NCBI GenBank assembly: GCA_964553435.1 | Contig: CAZKKM010000002.1 | Coordinates: 1 to 39,880 of the forward strand | Origin: RUG11867 sp964553435 | Lineage (GTDB): Bacteria > Bacillota_I > Bacilli_A > RF39 > UBA660 | Reading direction: 5' to 3' | DNA: 39,880 bases | In this document: positions 24,433 to 33,144 of the stretch, piece after piece | Position numbering within the stretch: position 1 is the stretch's first letter | How the letters are laid out: each line of letters begins with the position of its first letter | The notes under the pieces: model-generated | The model's input: the letters and a program-made list of their open reading frames with translations, nothing else | What the model was told of the DNA's origin: nothing | Databases searched by the model: none | Made by a program: the position numbers and the translations under genes

Positions 24433-26187
24433 ATGAAACTAAAAGACTTGTACATCGACTTCTTTTTGAGTAAAGGCCATGCCCAGATACCGAGCAGTCC
24501 TGTCGTACCGGAAAACGACAACACCGTTCTTTTCAATACTGCTGGCATGCAACCTCTGACACCATATTTGAAGGGCGAACCTCACCCCCTAGGTAAGAGG
24601 CTTTGCGACTACCAAAAATGTGTCCGTACGAACGATTTGGATGCCGTCGGTGATGCGACACACCATACATTTTTCGAAATGCTAGGTAACTGGAGTCTAG
24701 GCGACTATTTCAAAAAAGAGAGCATCACTTGGAGTTTTGAATTTTTAACGGAAGTCTTACATATTCCGATCGAAAAACTTGCAGTAACTGTCTTTGCTGG
24801 AAATGAACTCGTACCGCGCGACGATGAATCGGCAGAAATTTGGAAATCGCTCGGCATACCGAAAGAACGCATAAGTTATTTGGGTGTCGATGACAACTGG
24901 TGGCCAAACATGGAAATGCACGGACCTTGCGGACCGGATACTGAGATCTTTTATTGGCGAAGCGACGATCCCGTTCCTTTAAATCACGATCCTCAAGATG
25001 AGCGCTGGGTCGAAATTTGGAATAATGTCTTCATGCAATACAATCACGATGAAACTGGCTTCACTCCTCTCGATCACTGTAATGTCGATACGGGAATGGG
25101 AGTAGAGAGGACGACCGCCATCTTAGAAGGAGTGAATGACAACTATCTATCCAGTATATTTAAATCATACATCTCGCTCATCGAAGAATATAGTGGCAAG
25201 CCATACGAAGGCGATTACATGCCTTCAATGCGCATTATCGCTGACCATATAAGAGCCGTGACGATCATTATTGGAGAAAACTCGGGAGTAAAACCTTCCA
25301 ATACCGATCAGGGCTACATAGTAAGAAGACTCCTTCGTAGAGCTATTCGTCACGAAAACACCCTCGGCATCGATGTGAACGGAGATTTCCTCACCAAGTT
25401 AGTCGGAGCAATAATAGACGATTATAAGGAATATTACCCAGAACTTGAAATCAATCGTTCTTCAACTTTGAATATCATCGAGACGGAGAAAAACAAGTTC
25501 ACTCGAACACTGGAAAAGGGCCTGAAAGAATTCAATAAGGCGATCGCTCATGCGACAAATTGCCTCGATGGCGAAATAGCTTTCCATCTTTACGATACAT
25601 ACGGTTTCCCTATAGAACTGACCGTCGAACTAGCACAAGAAAAGGGACTCACAGTCGATGTTGCCGGCTTCGACGAAAAGTTTGCTGCTCACCAAGAGCT
25701 ATCCCGCGCAGGTGCTGAAGGAAAATTCAAAAGTGGACTTTCGGGAACAGGTGAAATACAAACTCGTTATCATACGGCAACTCATCTTCTCAATGCAGCT
25801 TTGAAAGCAGTTCTTAAAGATCCTAGCATTCATCAAATGGGAAGTAATATCACCGAAGAGAGAATGCGTTTCGATTTCAACTATGATCGCAAACTAACTG
25901 ATGAAGAAAAAAAGTCGATCGAGGATCTCATAAACACTTGGATAGAAGAAGATCTTACGGTCACCAAAGAAGAGATGAACAAACACGATGCTGTTGCCTC
26001 CGGAGCTGAAGCGATGTTCATAGAAAAATATCCGGATATCGTATCTGTTTACACGATCGGCACAGTCTCGAAAGAAATATGCACAGGACCGCACGTTGCT
26101 CACACTTCTGAACTTCACCACTTCAAGATAAAAAAAGAAGAGGCATCGAGTGCTGGTGTCCGTCGAATAAAGGCCATTTTAGACTGA
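24433..26187 (+). CDS. alaS: Alanine--tRNA ligase, minimal form
   Basis: This 584-residue enzyme charges tRNA-Ala. The class II catalytic core is complete (F-N-T-A-G-M-Q-P, K-C-V-R-T-N-D-L, H-H-T-F-F-E-M-L-G-N-W, D-T-G-M-G-V-E-R). The editing site is present with H447-T-A-T-H451 and C550...H554. The beta-barrel module usually before the HxxxH motif (with E-S-G-G-Q) is missing: the chain runs from S-R-A-G directly to R-Y-H-T-A-T-H. The C-terminal DHHA1/C-Ala domain is also absent; the protein ends R-R-I-K-A-I-L-D. Normal length is about 870. ATG 24433 is set by AGGAG; the in-frame ATG at 24406 adds an unlikely leader. Confidence 0.93.
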   Translation: MKLKDLYIDFFLSKGHAQIPSSPVVPENDNTVLFNTAGMQPLTPYLKGEPHPLGKRLCDYQKCVRTNDLDAVGDATHHTFFEMLGNWSLGDYFKKESITWSFEFLTEVLHIPIEKLAVTVFAGNELVPRDDESAEIWKSLGIPKERISYLGVDDNWWPNMEMHGPCGPDTEIFYWRSDDPVPLNHDPQDERWVEIWNNVFMQYNHDETGFTPLDHCNVDTGMGVERTTAILEGVNDNYLSSIFKSYISLIEEYSGKPYEGDYMPSMRIIADHIRAVTIIIGENSGVKPSNTDQGYIVRRLLRRAIRHENTLGIDVNGDFLTKLVGAIIDDYKEYYPELEINRSSTLNIIETEKNKFTRTLEKGLKEFNKAIAHATNCLDGEIAFHLYDTYGFPIELTVELAQEKGLTVDVAGFDEKFAAHQELSRAGAEGKFKSGLSGTGEIQTRYHTATHLLNAALKAVLKDPSIHQMGSNITEERMRFDFNYDRKLTDEEKKSIEDLINTWIEEDLTVTKEEMNKHDAVASGAEAMFIEKYPDIVSVYTIGTVSKEICTGPHVAHTSELHHFKIKKEEASSAGVRRIKAILD

Positions 26188-26205
26188 TCTAAAATGGCCT
26201 TTTTC
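26169..26205 (+). terminator. Terminator of alaS
   Basis: Perfect 15-bp stem (26169-26183 with 26188-26202), loop CTGA, then T run. The left arm encodes the last residues of alaS. Confidence 0.92.
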
Positions 26206-26249
26206 TTTACACTGTCGAGTCTTTCACACATCGCAAATTACTCTTTGAA

Positions 26250-26278
26250 TTGACTTTGCCGAAGAGATTTGCTATCAT
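26250..26278 (+). promoter_or_regulatory. Promoter of the prepilin-like gene
   Basis: TTGACT (26250-26255), 17-bp spacer, TATCAT (26273-26278) preceded by TGC. A small hairpin, CGAGT/ACTCG (26293-26308), follows in the leader. Confidence 0.75.
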
Positions 26279-26349
26279 TTTTATAGTAAAGACGAGTTGC
26301 AACACTCGCCAATTAAAATGTTTTTAAGCGAAAGGAATGATTGTAAAAG

Positions 26350-26871
26350 ATGAAAAACAAAAGAGGATTTACCTTGGTCGAATTGCTGACTGTCATAATG
26401 ATATTGGGTATACTCATGGCCGTGGCTGTGCCTAGTATCATGGGAATCAGTAAGAAACTTAAAAATAGGGGACTAGATAGCAAGATCGATGCCATCACGC
26501 AAGCAGCTGTCGTCTATGCTCAAGAAAATAGCAATAAAATAAAAGCTAAGCTCGGTGGTTCCTGCAAAGAGAATAACGACCACTGCGAATGTACCGAGAC
26601 AGATTCCGAAGGAAGACCGACCGATTGCAAATACGTCTTCACGATGACCGCGGACGACTTGATCTCGATAGGAGCTTACAAAAGCGAAAAATCGGATGAG
26701 TCTACCAATACATGCGACATCGAAGATCCGCGCAATAGTGGTTTTTGTCTCGACTGTGTCAAAATAACGGTCAAACTGGATGACGATTATAAAAATGCAA
26801 CTGCCGAAATAAACAAAGACGATGTCAAAGATGCCACGACGACATGCCAAAGAAGTGCCATTCTCAAATGA
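26350..26871 (+). CDS. Type IV prepilin-like protein, Cys-rich
   Basis: This 173-residue protein has a class III signal: basic M-K-N-K-R, then G-F-T-L-V-E-L-L with the +5 Glu, followed by a hydrophobic helix to about residue 28. Prepilin peptidase would cut after the Gly. The mature C-terminal part has eight Cys in clusters (C-E-C, F-C-L-D-C), an even number that suggests disulfide cross-linking. It may serve as a pseudopilin or stand-alone surface pilin; no assembly ATPase or peptidase gene is in the window. AGGA lies 13 bases before the ATG, a poor spacing. Confidence 0.8.
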   Translation: MKNKRGFTLVELLTVIMILGILMAVAVPSIMGISKKLKNRGLDSKIDAITQAAVVYAQENSNKIKAKLGGSCKENNDHCECTETDSEGRPTDCKYVFTMTADDLISIGAYKSEKSDESTNTCDIEDPRNSGFCLDCVKITVKLDDDYKNATAEINKDDVKDATTTCQRSAILK

Positions 26872-26886
26872 ATGGCACTTCTTTTA
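26849..26886. terminator. Bidirectional terminator between the convergent prepilin and transglutaminase genes
   Basis: Perfect 14-bp stem (26849-26862 with 26871-26884). Its left arm lies in the end of the prepilin gene and its right arm abuts the transglutaminase stop. The flanks have TTTT on plus and a short T-rich run on minus. Confidence 0.85.
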
Positions 26887-27783
26887 TCATCGAACTTCGA
26901 CATAGACATTCTTATCGAAAGTATGCTCGAGTGTATCGTAAGAAAGCAATGTGTTCGTATCTATCATGTAAAATTTATGTCTGATGGTATCCGTGACTGT
27001 CGCTCCATCTTGCACGATCGGGTCATCCCAAGTGAGATCGATTTGACTCCATTCGCCATTTAAATATATCGCATTCCACACATGTTTGGAACTAGCTACT
27101 TTAAAATTTTTTACTCCAAGTTTCGATAGAGCTATGGCCATCGCATCGGCATATCCGGCACACTTCGATTTCCCATCGAGCAAAGTACCATACGCATTGC
27201 CCGAATTGTCTCCACCATTTTGATCGTAATATGTCGTATCTATGATATAATCGTGTATTTTTAAAATCTTATCTTCCAAAGCCATATCGGCCGTCAACTG
27301 CTCGGCAAATATCCTATTCAATTTGGCATTTATGGCTTCTATCATCTCATCCGTATAAGATTTAGTCACGACGACATTGACTCCTCCCAACGAATCTGTC
27401 GTCACTTTCAAATAAGTAAAATTGTTGAATGGGTGAACGAAATTGCCGATATCGGTTATGACCGTCTGATTGTTCGTCAAATCCTCGACATCTGCTAGAC
27501 AACTCGCATACTCGCTCGGACAATAGAAAGTGAATGTGTCATATCCGTTGTCAAAAATAGAATATAGAATATTCAACAAATCTTGCTTGCTATAAGGAAC
27601 GAAATCGTCAGATTTTTGAACATAGACATAATCGTTATTTTGAGCATAACTGTTTGCCGGCTCGATCATCACTTCCGGTTCAGAGCTGACTAAGTCTGCA
27701 GTATAATCGGTCAATTCCTCTAAATTTAAAACTATTGCACCCAACAAAACCAACAAAATGGTGGGGAAAATATAAGCTTTCAT
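26887..27783 (-). CDS. Secreted or membrane-anchored transglutaminase-like protein
   Basis: This 298-residue protein has an N-terminal hydrophobic segment (about 5-22), a linker, and a C-terminal transglutaminase-core domain. The catalytic motifs are S-K-C-A-G-Y-A-D-A-M (Cys), K-H-V-W-N-A-I-Y (His) and I-D-L-T-W-D-D-P (Asp). Bacterial members act as proteases, cross-linkers or peptidoglycan-modifying enzymes; the substrate is unknown. ATG 27783 follows AGGTG; GTG 27792 is in frame. It converges with the prepilin gene. Confidence 0.85.
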   Translation of the reverse strand: MKAYIFPTILLVLLGAIVLNLEELTDYTADLVSSEPEVMIEPANSYAQNNDYVYVQKSDDFVPYSKQDLLNILYSIFDNGYDTFTFYCPSEYASCLADVEDLTNNQTVITDIGNFVHPFNNFTYLKVTTDSLGGVNVVVTKSYTDEMIEAINAKLNRIFAEQLTADMALEDKILKIHDYIIDTTYYDQNGGDNSGNAYGTLLDGKSKCAGYADAMAIALSKLGVKNFKVASSKHVWNAIYLNGEWSQIDLTWDDPIVQDGATVTDTIRHKFYMIDTNTLLSYDTLEHTFDKNVYVEVR

Positions 27784-27804
27784 CTGTTTCACCTACTAAA
27801 GAGT

Positions 27805-27813
27805 ATACCAAAA
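27805..27813 (-). promoter_or_regulatory. Extended -10 promoter of the transglutaminase gene
   Basis: Minus strand TGG-TATACT; no good -35 box. Confidence 0.5.
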
Positions 27814-27851
27814 TATCCTTTCATTTACTATATAATTATTTTACGGTTTAC

Positions 27852-27882
27852 AAAAAGAAAGATGACTAATTACTAGCCATCT
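27852..27882 (-). terminator. Terminator of rpsT
   Basis: Stem AGATG...CATCT with inner CTA/TAG pairs (27860-27882), then a T-rich tract on the minus strand. Confidence 0.7.
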
Positions 27883-28135
27883 CTTTGACTTTCTTATTTA
27901 ATCTGCTCTTTTGACGAGCACACGTGTTTTTCTTTATTAAACCTTTACTGCAAGCCTTATCGATGGCCTTGACAGTATTTGCGTAGTTCGACTTAGCACC
28001 TTCGCTATCGTTGTTTTTGATGGCCTTTTCGGTGTTCTTGATCGCATTTTTGACTGTCTTCACATAGAAGTTATTGCTTTCTGTTTTAACTCTATCGGTT
28101 TTGACAGACTTTTTTGAACTTTTGATAATTGGCAT
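27866..28135 (-). CDS. rpsT: Small ribosomal subunit protein bS20
   Basis: This 89-residue Lys-rich helical protein binds 16S rRNA early in 30S assembly. The start P-I-I-K-S-S-K-K-S-V and the pattern K-N-A-I-K-N-T-E-K-A-I...K-A-I-D-K-A-C-S-K-G-L-I-K-K-N-T-C fit bS20. ATG 28135 follows GAGGTG. Being divergent from spoIIP matches the Bacillus order. Confidence 0.93.
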   Translation of the reverse strand: MPIIKSSKKSVKTDRVKTESNNFYVKTVKNAIKNTEKAIKNNDSEGAKSNYANTVKAIDKACSKGLIKKNTCARQKSRLNKKVKEMASN

Positions 28136-28165
28136 GGTTTCACCTCGTTTCACATTACAGACAGT

Positions 28166-28194
28166 ATTTTATCAAAAAAACATGTAGTTTGCAA
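28166..28194 (-). promoter_or_regulatory. Promoter of rpsT
   Basis: Minus strand TTGCAA (28189-28194), 17-bp spacer, TAAAAT (28166-28171). Confidence 0.8.
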
Positions 28195-28252
28195 CTAAAT
28201 TCTACAATTTTTGTGGGTTTGCTGTGGTATCTTTTACACGAGGAGTGATACT

Positions 28253-29170
28253 ATGTCTAAAAAATTCGTCACCAAAAAGAAAAACTTTGCTCTATCCATC
28301 TTCATTTGGATTCTCATCGCCACATTGGCACTCGTCGTCACCTTCAATATACTCATGAGAACTTCTATCGAAGGCCTCATGGGAGACGAAAAACTTTCCG
28401 ATAATCTCTTCACGATTGCAACTAATGAAAAAAAATTTTTGAATTTAGATCTTTTGAATCCGAGTGATCTTTTGAAATTTGGATTAGGCTACCATATCGA
28501 ATACGATTCGCCGTCTACCATACCGGATCTGACACTCATATCTGCTCATGAAAACTCTGAGCATCCTCGCATCTACATTTATAGTTCTCACGATACTGAG
28601 AGCTACGATAGTGCTTTAAAAGAAGCATACAGCATAAAATATAATGTGACTACCGGCGGATACATTTTGTCGGACCGACTAAAAGAACTCGGTGTGCCAT
28701 CATATGTCGAAAAGGAAAGTATGGTCGACTATCTGCGGGCTCACGGTCTCAACTACAACTACAGTTATTATGCGAGCAAATATTACATCGAGAAACGATT
28801 GATAGAATATCCGACGATCGAAATAATTTTGGATTTACATCGCGATGCCTTGCCTCGCTCGATGAGCATCACTACCATAGACGGCAAGCCTTGTGCCAAA
28901 GTCAGTTTTATCGTCGCAGTCGAATATCCGGGATATGAAAAAAATGTCGCCTTGGCTGAAAAAGTAAATGCCGCCTTGCCAGATGGGCTCTCTCGTGGTT
29001 TGTCCAAAGGAAACGGCTATGGTGCGAACGGTTACTTCAACCAAGAGATGAAAGAAGGTGCTTTGCTCATAGAAATAGGAGGACCAGAGAACACCATAGA
29101 AGAAGTGGCCAATACGGCATCATATATTGCCAAGGGGCTGAAATCTGCCCTCGATGAAGGAGATAGATAA
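28253..29170 (+). CDS. spoIIP: Stage II sporulation protein P-like
   Basis: This 305-residue protein has an N-terminal membrane helix (about 13-34) and a C-terminal SpoIIP domain. Signature stretches are I-Y-I-Y-S-S-H113-D-T-E-S-Y, L-D-L-H196-R-D-A-L and L-I-E-I-G-G-P-E-N-T. In spore formers SpoIIP is the amidase/endopeptidase of the SpoIIDMP engulfment complex. AGGAG before ATG 28253 fixes the start. Order rpsT / spoIIP / small protein / lepA / hemW equals Bacillus, except that gpr (germination protease), normally between rpsT and spoIIP, is missing. A possible -10 (TGG-TATCTT, 28225-28233) precedes it. Confidence 0.92.
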   Translation: MSKKFVTKKKNFALSIFIWILIATLALVVTFNILMRTSIEGLMGDEKLSDNLFTIATNEKKFLNLDLLNPSDLLKFGLGYHIEYDSPSTIPDLTLISAHENSEHPRIYIYSSHDTESYDSALKEAYSIKYNVTTGGYILSDRLKELGVPSYVEKESMVDYLRAHGLNYNYSYYASKYYIEKRLIEYPTIEIILDLHRDALPRSMSITTIDGKPCAKVSFIVAVEYPGYEKNVALAEKVNAALPDGLSRGLSKGNGYGANGYFNQEMKEGALLIEIGGPENTIEEVANTASYIAKGLKSALDEGDR

Positions 29171-29500
29171 ATGGAAAAGAAAAAGAAAACTAATTGGTTT
29201 AAAATAATCTTATCGGGGCTCTTCATCGTCTACATCTCTCTATATTTTCTAAATGTATCGGGTTACTATGACAGTCGTATTCGCCGCAAAGTAGAATTTA
29301 CCGAAGAACAAATAGAACAATTCGAGCGCGATGTAGCTTCCGGAGAAGCAGTCGACATCAAGGATTACCTCAAAGATCAAAACAAAGATTATACCAATAA
29401 AGCATCGAAATTCGGTTACAAACTGAGTACGGAAATCGACAAAATTGTAAACGGTACGATAGAGAACATCATAAACGTCCTTTCTAAACTGTTTACTTGA
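29171..29500 (+). CDS. Small membrane-anchored protein in the yqxA position
   Basis: This 109-residue protein has a basic start, one membrane helix (about 9-26) and a charged extracellular part ending in an amphipathic C-terminus. It directly abuts spoIIP and precedes lepA, the place held by yqxA (DUF3679, about 108 residues) in Bacillus. Length and layout agree, but sequence similarity is weak by eye, so the link is positional. Confidence 0.6.
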   Translation: MEKKKKTNWFKIILSGLFIVYISLYFLNVSGYYDSRIRRKVEFTEEQIEQFERDVASGEAVDIKDYLKDQNKDYTNKASKFGYKLSTEIDKIVNGTIENIINVLSKLFT

Positions 29501-29526
29501 AATTGCCATATTTTTTTAAAAAGTTG

Positions 29527-29548
29527 CCATATCGCGTATGGTTTTTTA
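29527..29548 (+). terminator. Terminator between the spoIIP unit and lepA
   Basis: Stem CCATA/TATGG with loop TCGCG, then TTTTTT. Confidence 0.7.
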
Positions 29549-29549
29549 T

Positions 29550-29578
29550 TTGTCAAAAAGACAAAGAAAGTGTATAAT
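29550..29578 (+). promoter_or_regulatory. Promoter of lepA
   Basis: TTGTCA (29550-29555), 17-bp spacer, TATAAT (29573-29578). Confidence 0.85.
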
Positions 29579-29596
29579 GTTTCCTAGGTGAAAAAA

Positions 29597-31393
29597 ATGA
29601 AGCAGAAAAACATTCGAAATTTTTCTATCATCGCTCACATCGATCATGGTAAAAGCACCTTGGCCGACCGCATACTCGAAATTACGGGTGGAGTAGAGAA
29701 GCGAGAACTAAAAGCTCAAATGCTCGACAGCATGGATATCGAACGCGAAAGAGGCATCACCATCAAATTGAATGCCGTCGAACTAAAATACGAGTATCGC
29801 GGCGAAGAATACATTCTTCATCTCATCGATACTCCCGGTCACGTCGACTTTTCTTACGAAGTTAGTAGAAGTCTCGCCGCTTGCGAAGGAGCGATCCTCG
29901 TCGTCGATGCTGCTCAAGGCATCGAAGCTCAGACTCTAGCCAATCTCTATCTCGCTTTGGAAAACGATCTCACCATCATACCTGTCATCAACAAAATAGA
30001 TCTTCCGAATGCCGATATTCCTAAGGTCGAAGAAGAACTTTGCAATGTGCTCGGATTTAAAAAAGAGGAAATCATTCTCACGAGCGGCAAGACGGGTGAA
30101 GGAGTCGAACAATTGATACAAGCCATCATCGATCGCATCGACCCACCAAAAATAGATAACACATCCCCGACACGTGCTCTCATCTTCGATTCGCTCTACG
30201 ATGCCTATCGCGGAGTAATCGTTTCTCTGAAAGTCGTCGAAGGTTCCATTAAACTCAAAGATACGATCGAATTCTTGGCTACCGGCGAAGAGTACGAAGT
30301 CGTCGAACTCGGTAAAAATACTCCGAATATTTCTCTTCGGGATGAACTCGTTTCCGGCGAAGTAGGATGGATAAGTGCAGCCATCAAGAACATCGAAGGT
30401 GTCAAAGTCGGGGACACAGTTACAGTTAAAAGAAACGAAGCCCACGAACAATTGGATGGTTACAAACCGATGAAGCCGATGGTTTACTCGGGATTATTTC
30501 CGATAGAGCCAAACAAATACGACGCTCTCAAAGATGCCCTCGAAAAGCTCAAATTGAACGACGCGGCACTTTCCATCGATCCCGAAACCTCCGATGCCTT
30601 GGGTTTCGGTTTCCGATGCGGTTTTTTAGGACTTTTGCATATGGACGTCATCGAAGAGCGAATTCGCCGCGAATTCGGCATCGATATCATCGCCACCTCT
30701 CCATCCGTCATCTATAAAGTTACCCTCACGAATGGCGAAATTCTCGAAATAGACAGTCCGAACAAGATGCCAGAGCGGCAGATGATTTCTCTCATCGAAG
30801 AACCCTTCATCAAAACGAACATCCTCGTCCCGTCAGATTATATCGGAGCCATCATGAACCTCTGTCAAGATAAAAGGGGCATCTTCGATAACACCGAATA
30901 TATCGATCCGACGCGTGTCAACATACACTACTATCTGCCGTTATCTGAAATCGTCTACGACTTTTTCGATAAACTTAAAAGTTCGACCAAAGGTTACGCA
31001 TCCTTCGATTACGAACTAGCTGGCTATAGAGCCTCCGACCTCGTCAAAATGGATATTCTTTTAAACGGTGAACCGGTAGATGCCTTGAGCATCATAGTTC
31101 ACAAAGACTGCGCATATGCTCGAGGTCGAACGATAGTCGAGAATCTCAAAGAGATAATACCGAGACAGCTTTTCCAAGTTCCTATTCAGGCATCTATCGG
31201 TTCCAAAGTGATTGCACGCGAGACGATAAGCGCGATGAAAAAAAACGTCCTTGCCAAATGCTACGGAGGAGATATCTCTCGTAAAAGGAAACTCTTAGAA
31301 AAGCAAAAAGAAGGAAAAAAGCGCATGAAGATGGTCGGTCGTGTTGAACTTCCGAGTGAAGCCTTCTTGAGTGTTTTAAAATCTGACAAATGA
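29597..31393 (+). CDS. lepA: Elongation factor 4 (LepA)
   Basis: This 598-residue translational GTPase has G1 A-H-I-D-H-G-K-S-T (13-21), switch II D-T-P-G-H-V-D-F, N-K-I-D-L-P, and the LepA-specific C-terminal domain with R-K-L-L-E-K-Q-K-E-G-K-K-R-M-K. It affects ribosome biogenesis and back-translocation. The ATG at 29597 lies six bases after AGGTG, so it is preferred to the in-frame GTG at 29588. Confidence 0.98.
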   Translation: MKQKNIRNFSIIAHIDHGKSTLADRILEITGGVEKRELKAQMLDSMDIERERGITIKLNAVELKYEYRGEEYILHLIDTPGHVDFSYEVSRSLAACEGAILVVDAAQGIEAQTLANLYLALENDLTIIPVINKIDLPNADIPKVEEELCNVLGFKKEEIILTSGKTGEGVEQLIQAIIDRIDPPKIDNTSPTRALIFDSLYDAYRGVIVSLKVVEGSIKLKDTIEFLATGEEYEVVELGKNTPNISLRDELVSGEVGWISAAIKNIEGVKVGDTVTVKRNEAHEQLDGYKPMKPMVYSGLFPIEPNKYDALKDALEKLKLNDAALSIDPETSDALGFGFRCGFLGLLHMDVIEERIRREFGIDIIATSPSVIYKVTLTNGEILEIDSPNKMPERQMISLIEEPFIKTNILVPSDYIGAIMNLCQDKRGIFDNTEYIDPTRVNIHYYLPLSEIVYDFFDKLKSSTKGYASFDYELAGYRASDLVKMDILLNGEPVDALSIIVHKDCAYARGRTIVENLKEIIPRQLFQVPIQASIGSKVIARETISAMKKNVLAKCYGGDISRKRKLLEKQKEGKKRMKMVGRVELPSEAFLSVLKSDK

Positions 31394-31415
31394 TAATAGA
31401 AAGAAGAGATTGAAT

Positions 31416-31997
31416 ATGGATACAAAAACTAAAAGTGACATCTTTGCCGTCGAACTAGCTCAAATAAAAGACCCAAAGATAAAAGCGAGTGCAACTACGA
31501 TAGTCGAGCTGCTACCCGATTACTATTTTCATGAGCCTGCCAGTTCCACTGGAAAATACCATCCGAGTTTTTCCTTGGGTGAAAGAGGCCTCGTTCGCCA
31601 CGTCAAAGTTGCGGTCAAGTATGCGACCGACCTTTTCAACATTTACAAATTCGACCAAGAGACGAAAGACCTCATCGTCTTTGCCCTGATCATTCACGAC
31701 GGCATCAAAAAGGGCATCCCCGAAAGCCGATATATGAAGTTCGATCATCCGCTTCTCATAGGTGCCTTTGTCAAAGAAAATGCCGATAAACTCGAACTTA
31801 CCGAAGAACAAGTCGACCGCATCGTCAAAATGACAGCCAGTCACATGGGAAAGTGGAATACCAACGAATACGAACCGAACATCGTTCTTCCTTTACCGAA
31901 GACAGTCGAAGAAAAATTTGTTCACATGTGCGATTATCTTTCTAGCAGAAAGTTCAACAATGTTTCCTTCGATAAAGACGATAACATACTTGAATAA
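31416..31997 (+). CDS. HD-domain phosphohydrolase-like protein
   Basis: This 193-residue protein carries HD-superfamily metal motifs: R-H-V-K-V-A-V, I-I-H-D-G-I-K-K-G, D-H-P-L-L and A-S-H-M-G-K-W. Such proteins cleave phosphoester bonds in nucleotides or RNA; the substrate is unknown here. It lies 22 bp after lepA with AGAAGAG before ATG 31416, so it is probably co-transcribed. It sits between lepA and hemW, which are adjacent in Bacillus. Confidence 0.75.
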   Translation: MDTKTKSDIFAVELAQIKDPKIKASATTIVELLPDYYFHEPASSTGKYHPSFSLGERGLVRHVKVAVKYATDLFNIYKFDQETKDLIVFALIIHDGIKKGIPESRYMKFDHPLLIGAFVKENADKLELTEEQVDRIVKMTASHMGKWNTNEYEPNIVLPLPKTVEEKFVHMCDYLSSRKFNNVSFDKDDNILE

Positions 31998-32018
31998 AAC
32001 CGTATAAAATGATATAAT
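31990..32018 (+). promoter_or_regulatory. Promoter of hemW
   Basis: TTGAAT (31990-31995), 17-bp spacer, TATAAT (32013-32018) with TGA before it. It overlaps the stop of the HD gene. Confidence 0.75.
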
Positions 32019-32046
32019 TGTCATATTCAGGGTAGAGGTGAAGTTT

Positions 32047-33129
32047 ATGGCTAGTATTTATATCCATATACCGTTCTGCAAGTCGATTTGTGCCTACTGC
32101 GACTTTACGAAGGTTTTCTACGACCGTGGCCTTGCCGTATCCTATTTGGATGCACTGGCCGGCGAGATAGAGGACTCTTATGACCAAGAAGAAGTAGAAA
32201 CTCTCTATGTTGGAGGCGGAACACCATCTTGTCTTTCAGATTATGAAAGGGAACGATTGAAAGAAATAATCGGAACCTTTAAAATGGCTACTAACTACGA
32301 ATTTACCTTTGAATGTAACATCGAAGACATCGATAGAAGTCTTCTCTTCGACCTGAAAGAGATGGGGGTCAATCGGCTGTCCATCGGCATCGAATCGTTC
32401 GACACCGATAAGCTCGAATTTATGAATCGCACGGCAGACTTTAAAGATGCCCAGGAAAAGATGCAATTGATGAGAGAAGCGGGGTTCGAAAACATAAACG
32501 TCGACCTCATGTACGGCATTCCATATGAACGACTTCGCGATCTGAAAAGAGATTTGAGTCTCTTTCTGAAACTAAAGCCGGATCATATCAGCACATACTC
32601 GCTCATCATCGAAGATCATACGATGTGTAAAATCAGGGAAGATGAAAATATTGCCGAAGAGGAAGAAAGTAAGATGTACTCTTACATCGAAAGGGAGCTT
32701 GCCAAAAATGGCTATCGCCATTATGAAATATCGAATTTTGCACTGCCTGGCCGAGAATCTCGACACAATCTTCGATATTGGAACAATCGAGAGTATTATG
32801 GCTTTGGTCTCGGTGCATCGGGATTCATCAAAGGGTTTCGCTACGAAAACACGAAGAATTTTGACGATTATCTCCTCGGCAACTATAAAAGCGACGAACA
32901 TTTGGTCAGTCGAACCGAAATGATGGAAAACGAAGTGATGCTCGGTTTGCGAAAGACGGAAGGTATCAATCTACAAGAGTTCTTCGATAAATACGAAGTT
33001 AACCTCCAAGATGTTTTCCCCGTAAAACCCCTTGTCAAATCGAAAGAACTGATTTACAAGGATGGTTATATTTTCATAAATCCAAAATATATTTATGTGA
33101 TGAACGAAATTTTATTGAAATTGATTTAA
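32047..33129 (+). CDS. hemW: Radical SAM heme chaperone HemW (HemN-like)
   Basis: This 360-residue radical-SAM protein has the cluster motif C11-x3-C15-x2-C18 in C-K-S-I-C-A-Y-C-D-F. It also shows the SAM-binding G-G-G-T-P-S (56-61), and H-Y-E-I-S-N-F-A plus H-N-L-R-Y-W-N, all typical of HemW. HemW is thought to deliver heme and lacks the coproporphyrinogen-oxidase-specific N-terminus of HemN. GAGGTGA lies just before ATG 32047. lepA-hemW synteny supports the call over other radical-SAM families. Confidence 0.9.
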   Translation: MASIYIHIPFCKSICAYCDFTKVFYDRGLAVSYLDALAGEIEDSYDQEEVETLYVGGGTPSCLSDYERERLKEIIGTFKMATNYEFTFECNIEDIDRSLLFDLKEMGVNRLSIGIESFDTDKLEFMNRTADFKDAQEKMQLMREAGFENINVDLMYGIPYERLRDLKRDLSLFLKLKPDHISTYSLIIEDHTMCKIREDENIAEEEESKMYSYIERELAKNGYRHYEISNFALPGRESRHNLRYWNNREYYGFGLGASGFIKGFRYENTKNFDDYLLGNYKSDEHLVSRTEMMENEVMLGLRKTEGINLQEFFDKYEVNLQDVFPVKPLVKSKELIYKDGYIFINPKYIYVMNEILLKLI

Positions 33130-33144
33130 AAGGAGAATTAAAAA

